Below, piece after piece: positions 1-10,060 of a DNA stretch of 64,000 bases (the first letter of the stretch is position 1; the number at the start of each line of letters is the position of its first letter). The stretch is from Telmatactis stephensoni (taxonomy: Eukaryota; Cnidaria; Anthozoa; Actiniaria; Isophelliidae), in assembly GCA_029948255.1 (NCBI GenBank), contig JALIZF010001912.1, positions 1,364,001 to 1,428,000 of the forward strand. Direction: 5' to 3'. The notes under the pieces were generated by a model. That model had not been told where the DNA came from. It did not search any database and saw only the letters and a list, made by a program, of their open reading frames with translations. Position numbers and translations under genes: made by a program.

Positions 1-905
1 CAACATTCCCCTTGAAAATTGATTATCATTTTGTATTATACCGCTTGACCGCCAGTGCTAGGATTAGCCATATTATATTAGCACTTAATAAACTGAAACG
101 AAAACAGTGAATGTCTTGCTTCGTAGTCAAGACTTGATTGTGAGATTCTTCCGTCAACCATGAGGAAGCCATCGGAATCCAAGAACGGGTTGAATGGTTG
201 AATCGAGTCACCTTTGCTTAGCTGTTTACTAGATCGTTAGTCAGACATATCAGCTACATTTGCAAGCTGCTTTATTTCTTTATCTGATGTGATATGCTTC
301 GAAGGTCTTGAAGCAGTGGCTACCTTTGCTTATCCAATATTGAACCATAGAGCTGTCCGTGAGTGGTCGAACGTTGCAGCTGCAGACATCTTGAGAACGT
401 CCTGGACGTACTTGAAGAGTCTTGCTAGAAGTTGCCCTCCATCTAGCTCAAGACGGGAAAAAATATTTCCTTCAATGGTGCAACTTTTGTTTTGGAGATG
501 GCAATAGACAAATAAACTCCGCTGGCCGTGTCGACGCTGCGTAAGTAGGTATGCCGCAATATGGTCTCTCTCCTGCGTAGAGAACCTATAAGCTGTCTTA
601 CTATTGACAATATTGGAGTGGAGAGGTGCGTATCGGTGAGTTAGGGATTCGTAGTGAGGAAATTTGAGATAACCCCTTTCTCCATGCAAATTTGCTAATC
701 TTGTTCTATCTCAAGGGGGAGGGCTATTGCATTGTATCTGCTGTTCCCACAAGCGTTGGAAGTAGATGTCGACAACTTGTGACACAGGAGATGAGACCTA
801 ATGGGTCAAATATCTTGGACAAATCTGATAGCATTATTCGTTTGGTGAGATCGATGTCCGGGACAGAATCTTCACGGGATGAGTTTTCAACAAGAGCGTG
901 AAGCG
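1..905 (-). mobile_element. BEL/Pao retrotransposon pol remnant, copy 1
   Basis: The minus strand encodes degenerate pieces of a BEL/Pao polyprotein read from high to low coordinates. Pieces resemble the Pao A17-peptidase and adjoining region (about 900-715, with DPLG), the RNase H region (about 690-330, with LARLFKYVQ), and the start of the integrase zinc-binding region (about 215-100, with LDSDGFLMV and GRISQSS). Frames change several times and stops are present, so it is not functional. The window edge cuts it off; the integrase core expected further left is not visible. The matching region of copy 2 extends further. Confidence 0.75.
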
Positions 906-939
906 TTTGGACGAACCAACATTCGTAGACGAATTTTTT

Positions 940-1726
940 TTTCTTGACTTAAGTAAAGCTTTTGATTCAGTACGTAGATCACAACATACTGTTGTCAAAA
1001 CTTGAACACTATGGCATACGAGATATTGTTTATTAATGGTTTCGCTCTTATCTGTGTGACAGTAAGCAGTTTGTTTCAATCAATAATATCAACTCAGACT
1101 ATTGCAGTGTTAGTTGTGGGGTTTCTCAAGGATCGGTTCTTGGCCCGCTTTTGTTCTTGTTGTATATTAATGACTTCAACAACTCTACTAATGCTTTTGA
1201 ATTTCATCTTTTTGCAGATGACACAAACATCTTTTGCAAAAACAAAAGTTTGCTATCTCTAGAAGCAACAGTTAACTATAATCTTAAAGCTGTTACTGAT
1301 TGGCTAAATAGTCATCATCTTGCACGCTAAATGTCGACAAAAATAGTTTTGTCATTTTCCATCCTCAGCAAAAGAAAATATATTATAATGAAAGAATTAA
1401 AAATGTTTGAAGCAGCACATTCAATACATGTTGCCTCCAAATTACGAAGAGGCTGTGGCCTTTTTAAAAAGCTTCGACCCTTTGTCAATTCAAATTTACA
1501 ATTTTATTATTCATTAATATTTCCATTCTTGACATATAAGCTGATAATTTGGGGAAATACGTACCCTACTTCTATTCGACCAATCGTAATTCTCCAGAAA
1601 ATAATCATTAGAACCATGAATTTCTCTTCTTATGATGCTCATTCTATTTCAATTTTTAAAAACTTTAGTATTATCAAATTTACAGACCTTATACATTATT
1701 ACCAAAATTCTCTCTTTATGTTTTAA
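940..1726 (+). mobile_element. Non-LTR retrotransposon (LINE) reverse transcriptase fragment, copy 1
   Basis: A 5'-truncated, frameshifted LINE reverse transcriptase. Landmarks in order are LDLSKAFDSV (about 943-972), VDHNILLSKL in another frame (about 974-1005), GVSQGSVLGPLLFLLYINDF (about 1118-1177) and FADDTNIF (about 1210-1235), the polymerase metal-binding box. A downstream open stretch at 1331-1726 (LRRGCG, LRPFVNS, LTYKLIIWGN) matches the end of the ORF2 protein in CR1/jockey-type elements. Frameshifts and stops between the pieces make it dead. No endonuclease domain is present. The uninterrupted site near 1099-1102 corresponds to the insertion site occupied in copy 2. Confidence 0.85.
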
Positions 1727-2739
1727 TATTCTATTCAAAGAAATTACCTTGTGCATTTGAAAATTTCTTCACCTCAGTCAGTAATGTTCATAATTACAAT
1801 ACAAGGTTGGCTTCTAAAAATTTTTTTTACATTCCTCCCGCTAGGACAAACTATGCTAAATTCAGTATAAGAGTTATGGGGCAAAAATCTGGAATTCAAT
1901 ACCTGATATGTACAAGGATTGCTCGAAATACAAATTGAAACGACTTCTGAGAAAAATGATCTTATAAAGAATTATTGATTTGCTGAATTAATTTAATATT
2001 GAAACTTTGAGTTGTTTTATCTTCAATTAAAATAGAGTAAATTGTATTTATTGTAGAGTATAATTGTATAAGTATAATTGTATTTATATTTATTTATAGA
2101 TTTGTGTGTACTTCAATTACACAACCTTTTTCCCTTTTTCATGTCAAAGTTTTAATATTCTATTAATATAAGTGTATATTTTTCATAACGTATTTATTGA
2201 ATGTACATCATTTTGTGTGTATTTGTATATTGTGTGACATACCTATGAGAATTTTTGTATTTGATTATATGAACGTTATTCAGAACTTTTTTCACTATAA
2301 TAATCAGTTTTCTATACTATGAGTTTATTCTCTGACCTTCAAATTAATAAATTCTCTTAATGATCAATCTTTTTATGTTAACTACTAGATTAGCTCTGCT
2401 ATTTAGTTGACATTCACCATTGTAAGTCCGTTTTAATTTGTATATATTTGTAGATATTGTACAAAAAATGGTGCGAATAAACGAAACATTTCAATTAGCA
2501 CCCAACCGAAGATTGTTTGGACAGAACGTGTTTTTTGGTCTCAATATGATTCTAGTTTTTAGAATCTCGGGAAACACATCCATACCTGTCAATTGGTTTT
2601 GACATATTGAATTCCGGATCAGCTAACTGCAGAGATTCTAGGTTTGGCAATAGTAGTTTTGGACTGAAGTCGCAACCTCGTTCCCAGGCCCTTTTCCTTT
2701 GTGAGGAGAGGAAGCACACTTGCTGAGACTTGATTAAGG
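1727..2739. other. AT-rich non-coding stretch after the LINE fragment
   Basis: About 1 kb of AT-rich sequence without a supportable gene, repeated in copy 2 at 25040-26069. The first 700 bp may be the 3' untranslated part of the LINE, because it directly follows the end of the ORF2-like region and ends near an AATAAA (about 2477). I cannot place the element's true 3' end. Confidence 0.5.
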
Positions 2740-3050
2740 AAACCGACTAAGGAAAGTCTTTCTGGTTAGCCTGGCACTATCTCAACTTGTAGAACCAACT
2801 CTTGCTTAGCTTGTAAAAAGCCGTTGTTCAAAGTGCAATAAACGGGTTGGCAGAACAGGCGATCCCTAGAAAGTCCCTCGTAACATTGTATTCAGAGGTA
2901 GTTTTGATGTCGATTTCAAGATGTGCAGTGCCTAAACTTAAACAACAGCGTGGTACACGTGTTAACACGCTGTTACGACGCTGTTGCTTACGTTTGGGCA
3001 CTGCGCATCTTGAAATCGACATCAAAAGTACCTCTGAACACAATTTTCAA
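2740..3050. repeat. Interspersed repeat with a near-perfect hairpin (2893-3036), copy 1
   Basis: Bases 2740-2890 match a repeat at about 56412-56570 (shared words CTTTCTGGTT, CTTGCTTAGCTTGTAA, CAATAAACG). The adjoining 144 bp at 2893-3036 form an inverted repeat with about 70-bp arms of roughly 90% identity, beginning CAGAGGTAGTTTTGATGTCG and ending with its complement, with a short centre near ACGTGTTAACACG. Open frames on both strands here are two readings of the same hairpin and are not genes. It is probably a foldback-type element. Confidence 0.75.
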
Positions 3051-3376
3051 ACTTTATTGGGCTACAAAAAAAGCATGATTTTTCATAGTTTCAATTATAA
3101 TAACTTTCAAAAATTAAAATTAATGTTTAAAATAATTTTTCTTGGCCTGTCAATCAAGCTGCGCGCCTAACCTTGCATGAAGAAACAGTCTTCCGTTTAA
3201 AGAGATGGCTTATTGCCTTGGTCTTGGTAGTCGTAATTGCTGTGCGATTCTTTCTGTTAGTATATGTAATAGGACTCGATGCTGTCCAATTTGAAAAAAA
3301 AGTGGAAGAAAATTGCGAGGACTACCAAAATTGCACTCTGCTCGCAGGGTAGTTATCTAGGTCTACTCCGGCCCTA

Positions 3377-3508
3377 AAATCGCCTAATATCGCTTAATAT
3401 CGCCTAATATCGCCCAAGATCGCTCAATATCGCCCAAGATAGAGCGTCAACTCGAAATGGCTAAAATTTCCCAATATCGCCTAAGATCGCCCAAGATCGC
3501 CCAAGTAG
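3377..3508. repeat. Short tandem repeat, about 10 bp (ATCGCCYAAK), copy 1
   Basis: Imperfect tandem copies of ATCGCCTAAT / ATCGCCCAAG run through 3377-3436 and resume at 3473-3508, separated by about 35 bp of unique sequence. The same array lies at 26678-26809 in copy 2. No coding meaning is apparent. Confidence 0.8.
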
Positions 3509-3885
3509 GCCTTTATCTCAGTTAAAACCGTTTGAAAAAAGAACAACAACTAAATAACTTGCCTGGTTGATTTTGACTGAATATTTGCATGCAAACTACC
3601 TCAAGCTCAATAAACTTTACTCATAGCCAAAAATGAGAACTACTTTATTACGTACTAATTCATTATCTTATTTCAGTCTTGATGAGATTGAACAGCCGAT
3701 AAGATTTTCTCAAAAGGCTTGATCCTAATCGTTGTATATCGGTAAAACAGGAACCAACATAAAACATCCGCCGCCATATCAAACAATTGTATGTCGTTCG
3801 TTGGGGTTCCTGTGTATTTTCATTGGGTTGCCTGTGCACCCACTTGCGAGGTAGCTAAGCCAAAATGGCCGACAGGATATTGTTG

Positions 3886-4090
3886 AAGTGTTTATTCTCT
3901 ACAATTTCTGCAAGTTTCAAGCCAAAATCTTAACATTAAGAGGCAAAAAACATCAAAAAAACATTTACACGGACTTCCATATAAGGTAAGATGCCCAAAT
4001 ATGGAATGAGAAACGAACGACACATTTCTATTGTCAATTCTTTGATATCCATTGCCATCAAAACACTTGAAATTTGACAGATATCGTACA
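3886..4090. mobile_element. Probable short non-autonomous element, copy 1
   Basis: A segment around CCATATAAGGTAAGATGCCC (3977 onward) matches, in reverse orientation, a segment of the insertion at 20042-20250 within the 3' flank of receptor 2. Repetition at unrelated sites suggests a small transposable element, but I did not find convincing ends here. A third copy lies at about 27190-27390 through the segmental duplication. Confidence 0.4.
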
Positions 4091-4559
4091 GAATGGTTTC
4101 TGACGAGAAAAGCTAGAGATTTCAACCTCTAGTCATCGTCTACCGGACAGCCAGGTTGATTTCAAATATAGAGAGAGTCTCTCAAATTCTTTATTATAAT
4201 CATCTAACTGATTGGAATAGCGTTGAAAATCTTCTTGGTCATGCAGTCTATCTTGTCTATCTTAACGATTGAATCACAGGCTTACCAATCTCAATATGAG
4301 TGGAAGCAGTTATATGGGCTTCCTGTGTTATCTGAATGACCGTTAATAAACGACGCTCGAATTTCGCACAGCTTTGTCCCCTTTTGTGATATTTTTCCAA
4401 TAATAATAAAGATTATGAGTTATATAAGGGTTTGCGTTGTGTAACAGCGGTATTAGGCCTTCCTTTTTCGGGAGATTATTTGAAGTCACAGGCTTTCCTT
4501 GAAATTTATCAATTTTGCTTAGGAGAGACTGTATTATCAGTCCAGCACTCCTCGGACAT

Positions 4560-4650
4560 ATGGAAGTACGGTACAGTTACGGGACAAAAAATTGTACCGT
4601 ACAGACCCCCCTTGGGGGAGCCTCCCTCTATAATACTCTATAATTTTTAA
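4560..4650 (+). promoter_or_regulatory. Candidate core promoter region of receptor gene 1
   Basis: This stretch carries ACCGTACAGACCC followed by CTCTATAATACTCTATAAT. A similar arrangement (ACCGTACAGACCC then CTCTATAAAG) lies upstream of receptor 2 at about 16288-16326, and both are followed by a stretch containing TTAAAATTGGAA. Conserved promoter-like words upstream of diverged paralogues suggest a promoter about 0.7 kb before the start codon. A splice acceptor-like TTTTATTATTTTTCAG ends at about 5285, which would allow an untranslated first exon. This is inference from sequence words only. Confidence 0.3.
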
Positions 4651-5361
4651 TAGGTATGCGCGGCACTAAAGGATATAGGTTTGGAAAGGATTTTGGTCTT
4701 AAAAAGGGTACAATTTTAAAGGGGTACTTGGATGAGAATAAATTAAAATTGGAAGTGAATTGAAACTTAGTCAAACGTATCAAGAGATTTTAGAGATTTT
4801 TACAATAATGTATGATCACATATATACTATTACATATATACACAAGAGATTTTAAAGATTTTTACAATAATTAGAAATAAGAGTCTTCAGCTTATTTGTG
4901 AATGCTATGTATGAAAAACGTTTGACAATTTCTTGTAATTATCCAGTGAATTAAAAATGGTTGGGCCTTGATATTTCAAAGAAAATTGGCAAAGATTGGG
5001 CCGTACAGAGGGTACCTGTATTAAAGATTTGGTTATTCAAAGTAAACATACCTTGGAATTTTTCAGGAAGATATTTGTTTTTATAGGAAAACATAAATTG
5101 ACCTATTTTGCAGTTTTCGAATATCATGCATGAGATTTCATTAGATACAAATTATTAAATACTGGATCAGTATGGGCACAAAAATTACTCTTACTAATGA
5201 TCCTGACAATTCGTTTTTGTAAAATCACCAGTCGTTTTTTGAAAACCTCGCGGTTTTAAGATTGTGTGTTTTTATTATTTTTCAGACAATTATATCAGTA
5301 TGATAGAGCAAGACTAAAAGAATCCTTGTTATAAAGAAAAGCCGCCAGGATCTTTTTAGCC

Positions 5362-6498
5362 ATGAATAACACAACACATCCACCACCAGATCTCACTGAA
5401 TTTTATATCAACGAGAAGATTAGGCTGACTCTTATGGTCGCGTCAGTGGTAGCAGGTTTGGTAGGAAACGCACTGGTCGTCTTTATTATTCGGACGAAGA
5501 AAATACGCAGAACGAACGATGACATTTTTCTCTTAAATCTGGCTTGCGCCGATTTTATGAACATCGCTTTGGACACTGGTAGATTTGTAGTCCACCTCAG
5601 CTATCTTCGGGATGATCGCGGCTATCCGCCGGATAAAACTCTTATGTGGTGTAAGATATTCTGGCCATTGTTAACAGTTCCGTTTTGTGCAGGGGTTTAC
5701 ACCATCACTGCCATGTCCATACACAGATGTTGGGTTATCCTCAATCCTTTCAAGCAAAAGATAAGACGAGTATGGATCACTCTGATTGTCCTAAGTACGT
5801 GGGTTATCCCTGTTATCATCTATCTTCCTGTTAGCATCACATCAGTCAACGATGGTTGGTTATGTCTAAAAAAAGGATGGTCCAAGCTAGATGAAAAAGC
5901 CTTCTCTATTTTCACGCTCATAATTCAGTACCCACTACCTCTGCTCGTGATCATGATTGCCTACATCAACATCGGCATTTATCTGAAAAGAACCAGAGTT
6001 CCAAAACATGAGAGTGTTGTTTACAAGGGTACGACGCGTACTCGTCCAGGAGATGAATCTCGGAAAGACAGCATCGCCATGGCCAAGACGGTTGGTGCTA
6101 TTGTTCTCCTGTTTTTTGTCCTGTTGCTCCCATTACAAATGTGTAAAGTGTTTTACCAATTTGGAATCACGGAAATCTGGGTATATGCCTTGTGGGACTA
6201 CGGAGACGTACTGTTATCCCTTCACAGTGCCATAAACCCGTATCTCTACACCATCCTTACGCCATACTATCGCCAACGTATTTTTTCGTGGTATAGAAGA
6301 GGTAGGAGGGGGTCAGGCGTAAGTACAACTCAAGGAACTCGGAGCCGGAACCGTACCTGTAGTTATTCGCCAAGCTGCCAGACCAACGAGATCGAACTGA
6401 ATGGAATAGATGCCACTAAAAGTGACAAGGCCAAGAAGCCAAAAGAACAAGAAAAAGAAAAGGACTCGAATGCCCATGGTTATGACATCAAGCTATGA
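5362..6498 (+). CDS. Class A G-protein-coupled receptor, receptor gene 1
   Basis: A 378-residue, single-exon seven-transmembrane receptor of the rhodopsin family, expected at the plasma membrane and signalling through G proteins; the ligand is unknown, though the architecture is neuropeptide-receptor-like. TM1 is about 22-43 (N36), TM2 55-77 (ACAD with D64), TM3 98-120, TM4 137-157, TM5 183-207, TM6 241-264 and TM7 277-298 with NPYLY (292-296). C97 and C168 are placed for the usual disulfide. N2 and N3 are possible glycosylation sites. Two family hallmarks are altered: DRY is HRC (121-123), and the CWxP tryptophan of TM6 is leucine (L255). RKDS (234-237) in loop 3 fits a basophilic kinase site. 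The tail is lysine-rich and ends in DIKL. The start is the first ATG of an open frame whose N-terminus is shared by all four paralogues. Residue 137 is V here but L in the other three. Confidence 0.95.
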   Translation: MNNTTHPPPDLTEFYINEKIRLTLMVASVVAGLVGNALVVFIIRTKKIRRTNDDIFLLNLACADFMNIALDTGRFVVHLSYLRDDRGYPPDKTLMWCKIFWPLLTVPFCAGVYTITAMSIHRCWVILNPFKQKIRRVWITLIVLSTWVIPVIIYLPVSITSVNDGWLCLKKGWSKLDEKAFSIFTLIIQYPLPLLVIMIAYINIGIYLKRTRVPKHESVVYKGTTRTRPGDESRKDSIAMAKTVGAIVLLFFVLLLPLQMCKVFYQFGITEIWVYALWDYGDVLLSLHSAINPYLYTILTPYYRQRIFSWYRRGRRGSGVSTTQGTRSRNRTCSYSPSCQTNEIELNGIDATKSDKAKKPKEQEKEKDSNAHGYDIKL

Positions 6499-6875
6499 AC
6501 AAGACTAGAAAACATGAACAATGCAATACTAAATGAAATACGCAAGAACAATCGCCAGTCCATGCAAAATGACTTTGCACTAGCTGTGGCTGGTGGAACT
6601 ATGCACCAATACAATTGCTCATCCGCTAGTTGTTGTCGGTTTACATTTAATTAGTCATGACCATGAAATAAGTAAACTGTAGACTACTGCCCGTTTTCTA
6701 CAATAGGAAATATCTAGGAAATAGCATTTTCCTATGATAGGAAATATCTTGGAAATATCTAGGAAAATTCCTATAATAGGAAAATGCAATTTCCTAGATA
6801 TTTCCTTGATAATTCCTATCACAGGTAATGAGCAAAAATTTCCAGTGGAAGTGGAAGCAGTGGTAACAACAGCAA
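6499..6875. repeat. Receptor 1 3' flank with GGAAATATCTAGGAAA palindromes
   Basis: The first 200 bp resemble the 3' flanks of receptors 2 and 4 (shared TAAGTAAACTG words), so they were probably duplicated with the gene. From about 6702 to 6826 the sequence is made of direct and inverted copies of ATAGGAAATATCTAGGAAA, able to fold into a hairpin. The matching region of copy 2 is 29803-30179. Confidence 0.65.
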
Positions 6876-7012
6876 GGCCTGGTTGTACGAAGCTTGGATA
6901 AAGTTATCCACCGGATAAGAGTTATCCGCTGTATAGATTTTGTACAGATTTTATGCGCTGGATAAGGATTTATCCGCTGGATAGCGCTATTCACCCTTCG
7001 TACAACCGGCCC
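6876..7012. mobile_element. Small TIR element (GGTTGTACGAAG ends), copy 1
   Basis: A 137-bp segment starts GGCCTGGTTGTACGAAG and ends CTTCGTACAACCGGCCC, giving about 16-bp inverted ends, with internal GGATAA / TTATCC words. Receptor 2 has the same flanking sequence (AACAGCA then AAGAAGTATGAATAG near 19400) without this segment, giving a natural empty site. It has no coding capacity. Copy 2 lies at 30180-30316. Confidence 0.75.
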
Positions 7013-7111
7013 CTGATGAAGAAGTATAAATAGTATTAGTATAAACCTACTGACGCGGTCTATCACACATGCGGCATTTTGATTGGCTACTCTACTAGAG
7101 GTCTAATTTGT

Positions 7112-7691
7112 GTAATACCATGATCACCTCGGGATCTATTGTTTTTGGAGGGACGTTTAATCGCTAACATCCCTCCCTCATGAATAGAAAGAGGGAAAAT
7201 TAGTTCTAATATTCCCTCATTAATTATGAATGAGGGATGATTAGAACTAATCGTCCCTCATCCATAATTAATGAGGGACGATTAGAACTAATCGTCCCTC
7301 ATGTTATTCATGAGGTACAGTCCCTCATATATCAATCATCGGGACGATCGGGACAACTTTGCACGCTGTCCCGAAACTCTATAACTTTCTAACGCACCGA
7401 TACCTCTTACCACTGCACACTCTTACGCGTGTGGGATCTATGCATTCTATTTTGCGCATGGGCATAACGAAGCAAAGAAAGCATTATGAAAAACAATTTA
7501 GCTTTCGAATTGATTAACAACCTATAAATACTTGTTCATTGTAAGTATATAACAAAGAAATCTATTTTCGAAAGTCCCCAGAGAACAGGGTTACGCACAA
7601 TTGGTAAAAGAATTGTATAATATTTTCAAGTTTTGGATGAACAAACAGCGAAGTATATTTTCGTTTATTTCCTCGGTGATCATGGTATTAC
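7112..7691. mobile_element. Palindrome-rich TIR element (GTAATACCATGATCACC ends), copy 1
   Basis: The 580-bp segment begins GTAATACCATGATCACCTCG and ends with a near-exact reverse complement. Its left part holds several copies of a palindrome built on GATTAGAACTAATC flanked by GTCCCTCAT / ATGAGGGAC words (about 7195-7330). No transposase is present. Copy 2 lies at 30416-30995. Confidence 0.75.
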
Positions 7692-7694
7692 AAA

Positions 7695-7854
7695 GTAATA
7701 CCATGACTTCTTCGGGATATTAGTGATTAAATGTCCCCTCAGCCTCGGGAGGTTTAGTAAAAGTCCCTCGGCCTACGGCCTCGGGACTTCCACTAAACCT
7801 CCCTCGGCTTCGGGGACATTTAATCACTAATATCCCTCAGGGTCATGGTATTAC
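7695..7854. mobile_element. 160-bp foldback element, copy 1
   Basis: This segment is almost one continuous hairpin. It starts GTAATACCATGAC and ends GTCATGGTATTAC, and the interior (GGGATATTAGTGATTAAATG ... CATTTAATCACTAATATCCC) pairs down to a small centre at CTCGGCCTACGGCCTCG. Its ends match those of the neighbouring element, three bases away, so they are probably relatives. Copy 2 lies at 30999-31158. Confidence 0.85.
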
Positions 7855-7968
7855 TTATAAATATGGCGGATCAAAACCCTGAACTGCGTTTTGCAGTGAT
7901 GTCTCAGGATTTTATCGATAATTTACATCCCTTTATTTGACCGATTAGTAGGTTTATACTAAAACAAT

Positions 7969-8261
7969 TAGACCTCGAAGACAAATGGACCTTCGGTCTC
8001 ATGGGCTTCTGACTCGTAATCCATTCATCTTCGTGGTCTAATACTCCAGTTTCGAGTTCATTTTGCTCAGCTTTTATAGTCTCAACACCGCGTAATATAT
8101 TCTTTTGTGTTCAAGTCATTAACCCTTGGGAATAAATGGAATGTCGAAATGAACATAGCAAATGCTATAGAATTCCTCTGGGGTTTGCATGATTTCTTTG
8201 AATATGTCACATCTAATCGAGGCTAACGCTGAGCAACACAGAACTCGAAACTGGAGTATTG
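7969..8261. mobile_element. Two adjoining inverted-repeat elements, copy 1
   Basis: Bases 7969-8043 form a short inverted repeat (TTAGACCTCGAAGACAAATG against TTCATCTTCGTGGTCTAA). Bases 8040-8261 form a second, with ends AATACTCCAGTTTCGAGTTC and its complement. A related end (GAACTCGAAAATGGAGTATT) occurs near 58226-58248. Nothing coding is present. Copy 2 is at about 31273-31565. Confidence 0.6.
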
Positions 8262-8325
8262 TTAAATGCATGGTGGTGGTGGTGGTTGTAGTGATAGTAT
8301 ACTGATAGTGATGATGCTTTATAAT

Positions 8326-8483
8326 AGAGTGATTTTATTTAATCCGTGAAAAAAATTGGCAACCAAATAGTTAGTAGTAGTCTCTAAATCCAATGTTTTC
8401 TTTTGTTCTTTGCCAACTAGTATACTCACTAATTAATTAATCATGCATCTTTTTTTTTGCGGATTTACTTAAATAAAATCGCT
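8326..8483. mobile_element. MITE with TA-flanked GAGTGATT ends (member 1)
   Basis: Inverted ends are AGAGTGATTTTATTTAATCC and the complement of CGGATTTACTTAAATAAAAT; the element is about 158 bp. TA at the edges fits Tc1/mariner-type insertion. Relatives are at 9032-9167, 20741-20876 and 57919-58059, plus duplication copies. Internal sequence (CTCTAAATCCA, TGTTCTTTGCCAACTAGT) is shared with the 20741 member. Confidence 0.65.
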
Positions 8484-8529
8484 ATATAGCATTCATCTAC
8501 ATTTCGAAACACCCGACTTGCTAAAGGCG

Positions 8530-8925
8530 AGTACACGATGTAAATTTTCTTGCAATTTGCAATGCAATGCTGACAAAAGCAGAACATTGCAAGTTGCTGG
8601 CAAGATGTCAGACGCTCACAATTCTCTTCGCAACTCGCAACCGCAACTCTTTCTTGACCTTCGAAAAAACAGATATATCCGTGGTCACTACGTTCTGATT
8701 GGTCATTTGCGACAGGGATTGCATTGCAGGTTGCTGGATAGATGTTTCACGCTGCAACGTGCTTCGCAACGTTGCAAAAAGTAGAAACTCGTTTAACTTT
8801 TTCTGCAACTTGCAACGTTGCATTGCAAGTTGCAGAGATGGGTGTTACATGCGTAATCTCTTCTGCATCTTGCAACGCAACGGCGTTGCATTGCAAGTTG
8901 CAAGAAAAATTGCGCATCAATTCAG
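8530..8925. repeat. Palindromic GCAACTTGCAAC-rich region, copy 1
   Basis: About 400 bp dominated by GCAAGTTGC / GCAACTTGCAACGTTGCA words in both orientations, so several hairpins can form. The cysteine-rich open frames on both strands come from this composition and are not genes. It is probably a non-autonomous DNA transposon with subterminal repeats. Copy 2 is at about 31834-32225. Confidence 0.65.
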
Positions 8926-9031
8926 CCGCCATATTTCTCCGCGCTCGAGTGGCTGCGACGATAGCATCCATCTCGTAGTGGTGGCAGTGGCGGTGGAAGA
9001 CAAGTGGTAGTGGTGGTGGTAGTGGTAGAAT

Positions 9032-9167
9032 AGTGATTTCATTTTAACCCGTGAAAAAAGACTGATGACTATCTAGTGAGTTGATAAAGAACAAAAAACA
9101 ATGGTTTTGAAGTCTACCACTGAGTGTTAGTCTGCCAATTTTTTCATGGTTAAAATAAAACCACACT
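9032..9167. mobile_element. MITE with TA-flanked ends (member 2)
   Basis: Starts TAGTGATTTCATTTTAACCC and ends with TTAAAATAAAACCACACT, inverted with mismatches; about 136 bp. It belongs to the same family as 8326-8483. It sits between two runs of GGTAGT/GGTGGT repeat (about 8970-9030 and 9168-9245). Copy 2 is at 32334-32470. Confidence 0.6.
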
Positions 9168-9245
9168 GTAGTGGTTATAGAAGTAGTGATGGTAGTGATG
9201 GTGAGAGTAGTGGTGGTGGTAATGTTACTGATGGTGGTAACTATG

Positions 9246-9683
9246 GTAATTCTTTTTTCTTTTCTTTATGATGGGTCACAGTGCAACAGATGAAATTTTT
9301 TGGGGGATGGCCTTGGTGGTTGATATATAGTCACATTGTAAATAATATGTTGGGATCGATAAGGGTTTTAATAACAAGAAAAATAAAACAAGGGACCTGC
9401 TAAAGAGCTTTAGCACTTCAAGCTACCCTACGAAATCTTTTTTGATTGTACCTCTAAGTATGTATTAAGCTAATTACAATAAAAATTCGGGGATATCATT
9501 TGGGTTCATAGTCTTTCCATCCCATAGTCCATTTTGCTCGGCCTACAACGGTGTGCAAAATAGTTGAGACACTGTCCTCTCAAATGGGCACAACGTTATT
9601 TAATTCCTACTCGTGGACGAGTTATTCAATTTTTCTCGGTGACGCAACGGACATAAAATATTAACCATCTATGGTTACGAGTG
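9246..9683. other. Conserved receptor 3' flank, no gene seen
   Basis: This stretch matches about 21050-21370 downstream of receptor 2 (shared GGCCTTGG, TATAGTCACATTGTA, AAGCTAATTA words), so the older receptor duplication reached at least this far. No gene is supported. Near 9610 it is shorter by about 321 bp than the corresponding part of copy 2. Confidence 0.55.
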
Positions 9684-9840
9684 TTACGTACTCCTCCCCA
9701 CTGAAATTTAAACTATTTTCTTAAATAAAGTACTGATCTGGGTTCTAGATATAATACTGACTTCGAATCTAAAGTCTGGTAATAATTAAGTGTATTCTAC
9801 TTGAGTTATTTCAATTTTTCTCTGCCGGCTAGAGCGCTAT
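9684..9840. repeat. Interspersed ~160-190-bp repeat unit (R unit)
   Basis: The unit carries ACGTACTCCTCCCC, a word like TACTGATCTGGGTTCTAGAT, and a terminal GGCTAGAGCGC...TTAG. The same unit occurs at 33317-33478, twice in tandem at 37144-37520, and at 42210-42416. In three places it adjoins an element that begins TACGG(T/C)GGCC. Confidence 0.65.
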
Positions 9841-9848
9841 TAGTAATT

Positions 9849-10060
9849 TACGGTGGCCCACAGGGGCAACACACAATGCAAAATGCCTTTGAAAACACAA
9901 CGAAGTTTTATAGAACACAACAATATTTCACAGAACACAATAAAGTCTCGTGGAACACAACAATCTTTCACTAAACACAACAAAGTTTCGTGGAACACAA
10001 CAATCTCTCACAGAACACAACAAAGTTTCACAGTACACAAGTCTTTCACAAACAACTAAA
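9849..10060. mobile_element. TACGGTGGCC-ended element with 20-bp tandem array, copy 1
   Basis: Starts TACGGTGGCCCACAGGGGCA and then carries about eight 20-bp repeats of two alternating kinds, AACACAACAATCTTTCACAG and AACACAACAAAGTTTCGTGG, a 40-bp higher-order unit. A 20-bp period changes reading frame each unit, so the apparent Thr/Gln-rich proteins are not real. The same array is at 33482-33695 and, inverted, at 36960-37138. Confidence 0.7.

Noticed and set aside
26..211. Protein on the minus strand, repeated at 22958-23143
   Set aside because: It is a shadow frame; the neighbouring frame carries the BEL/Pao zinc-binding region words.
289..901. Plus-strand open frames, repeated at 23221-23829
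   Set aside because: They are antisense to BEL/Pao pol debris.
2828..3170. Two similar proteins on opposite strands
   Set aside because: They are the two readings of one hairpin.
6008..6235. Second protein inside receptor 1, also in receptor 3
   Set aside because: It is an out-of-frame shadow of the receptor coding sequence.
8518..9010. Cysteine-rich proteins on both strands
   Set aside because: They come from palindromic GCAACTTGCAAC repeats; indels between the duplication copies change the frames freely.
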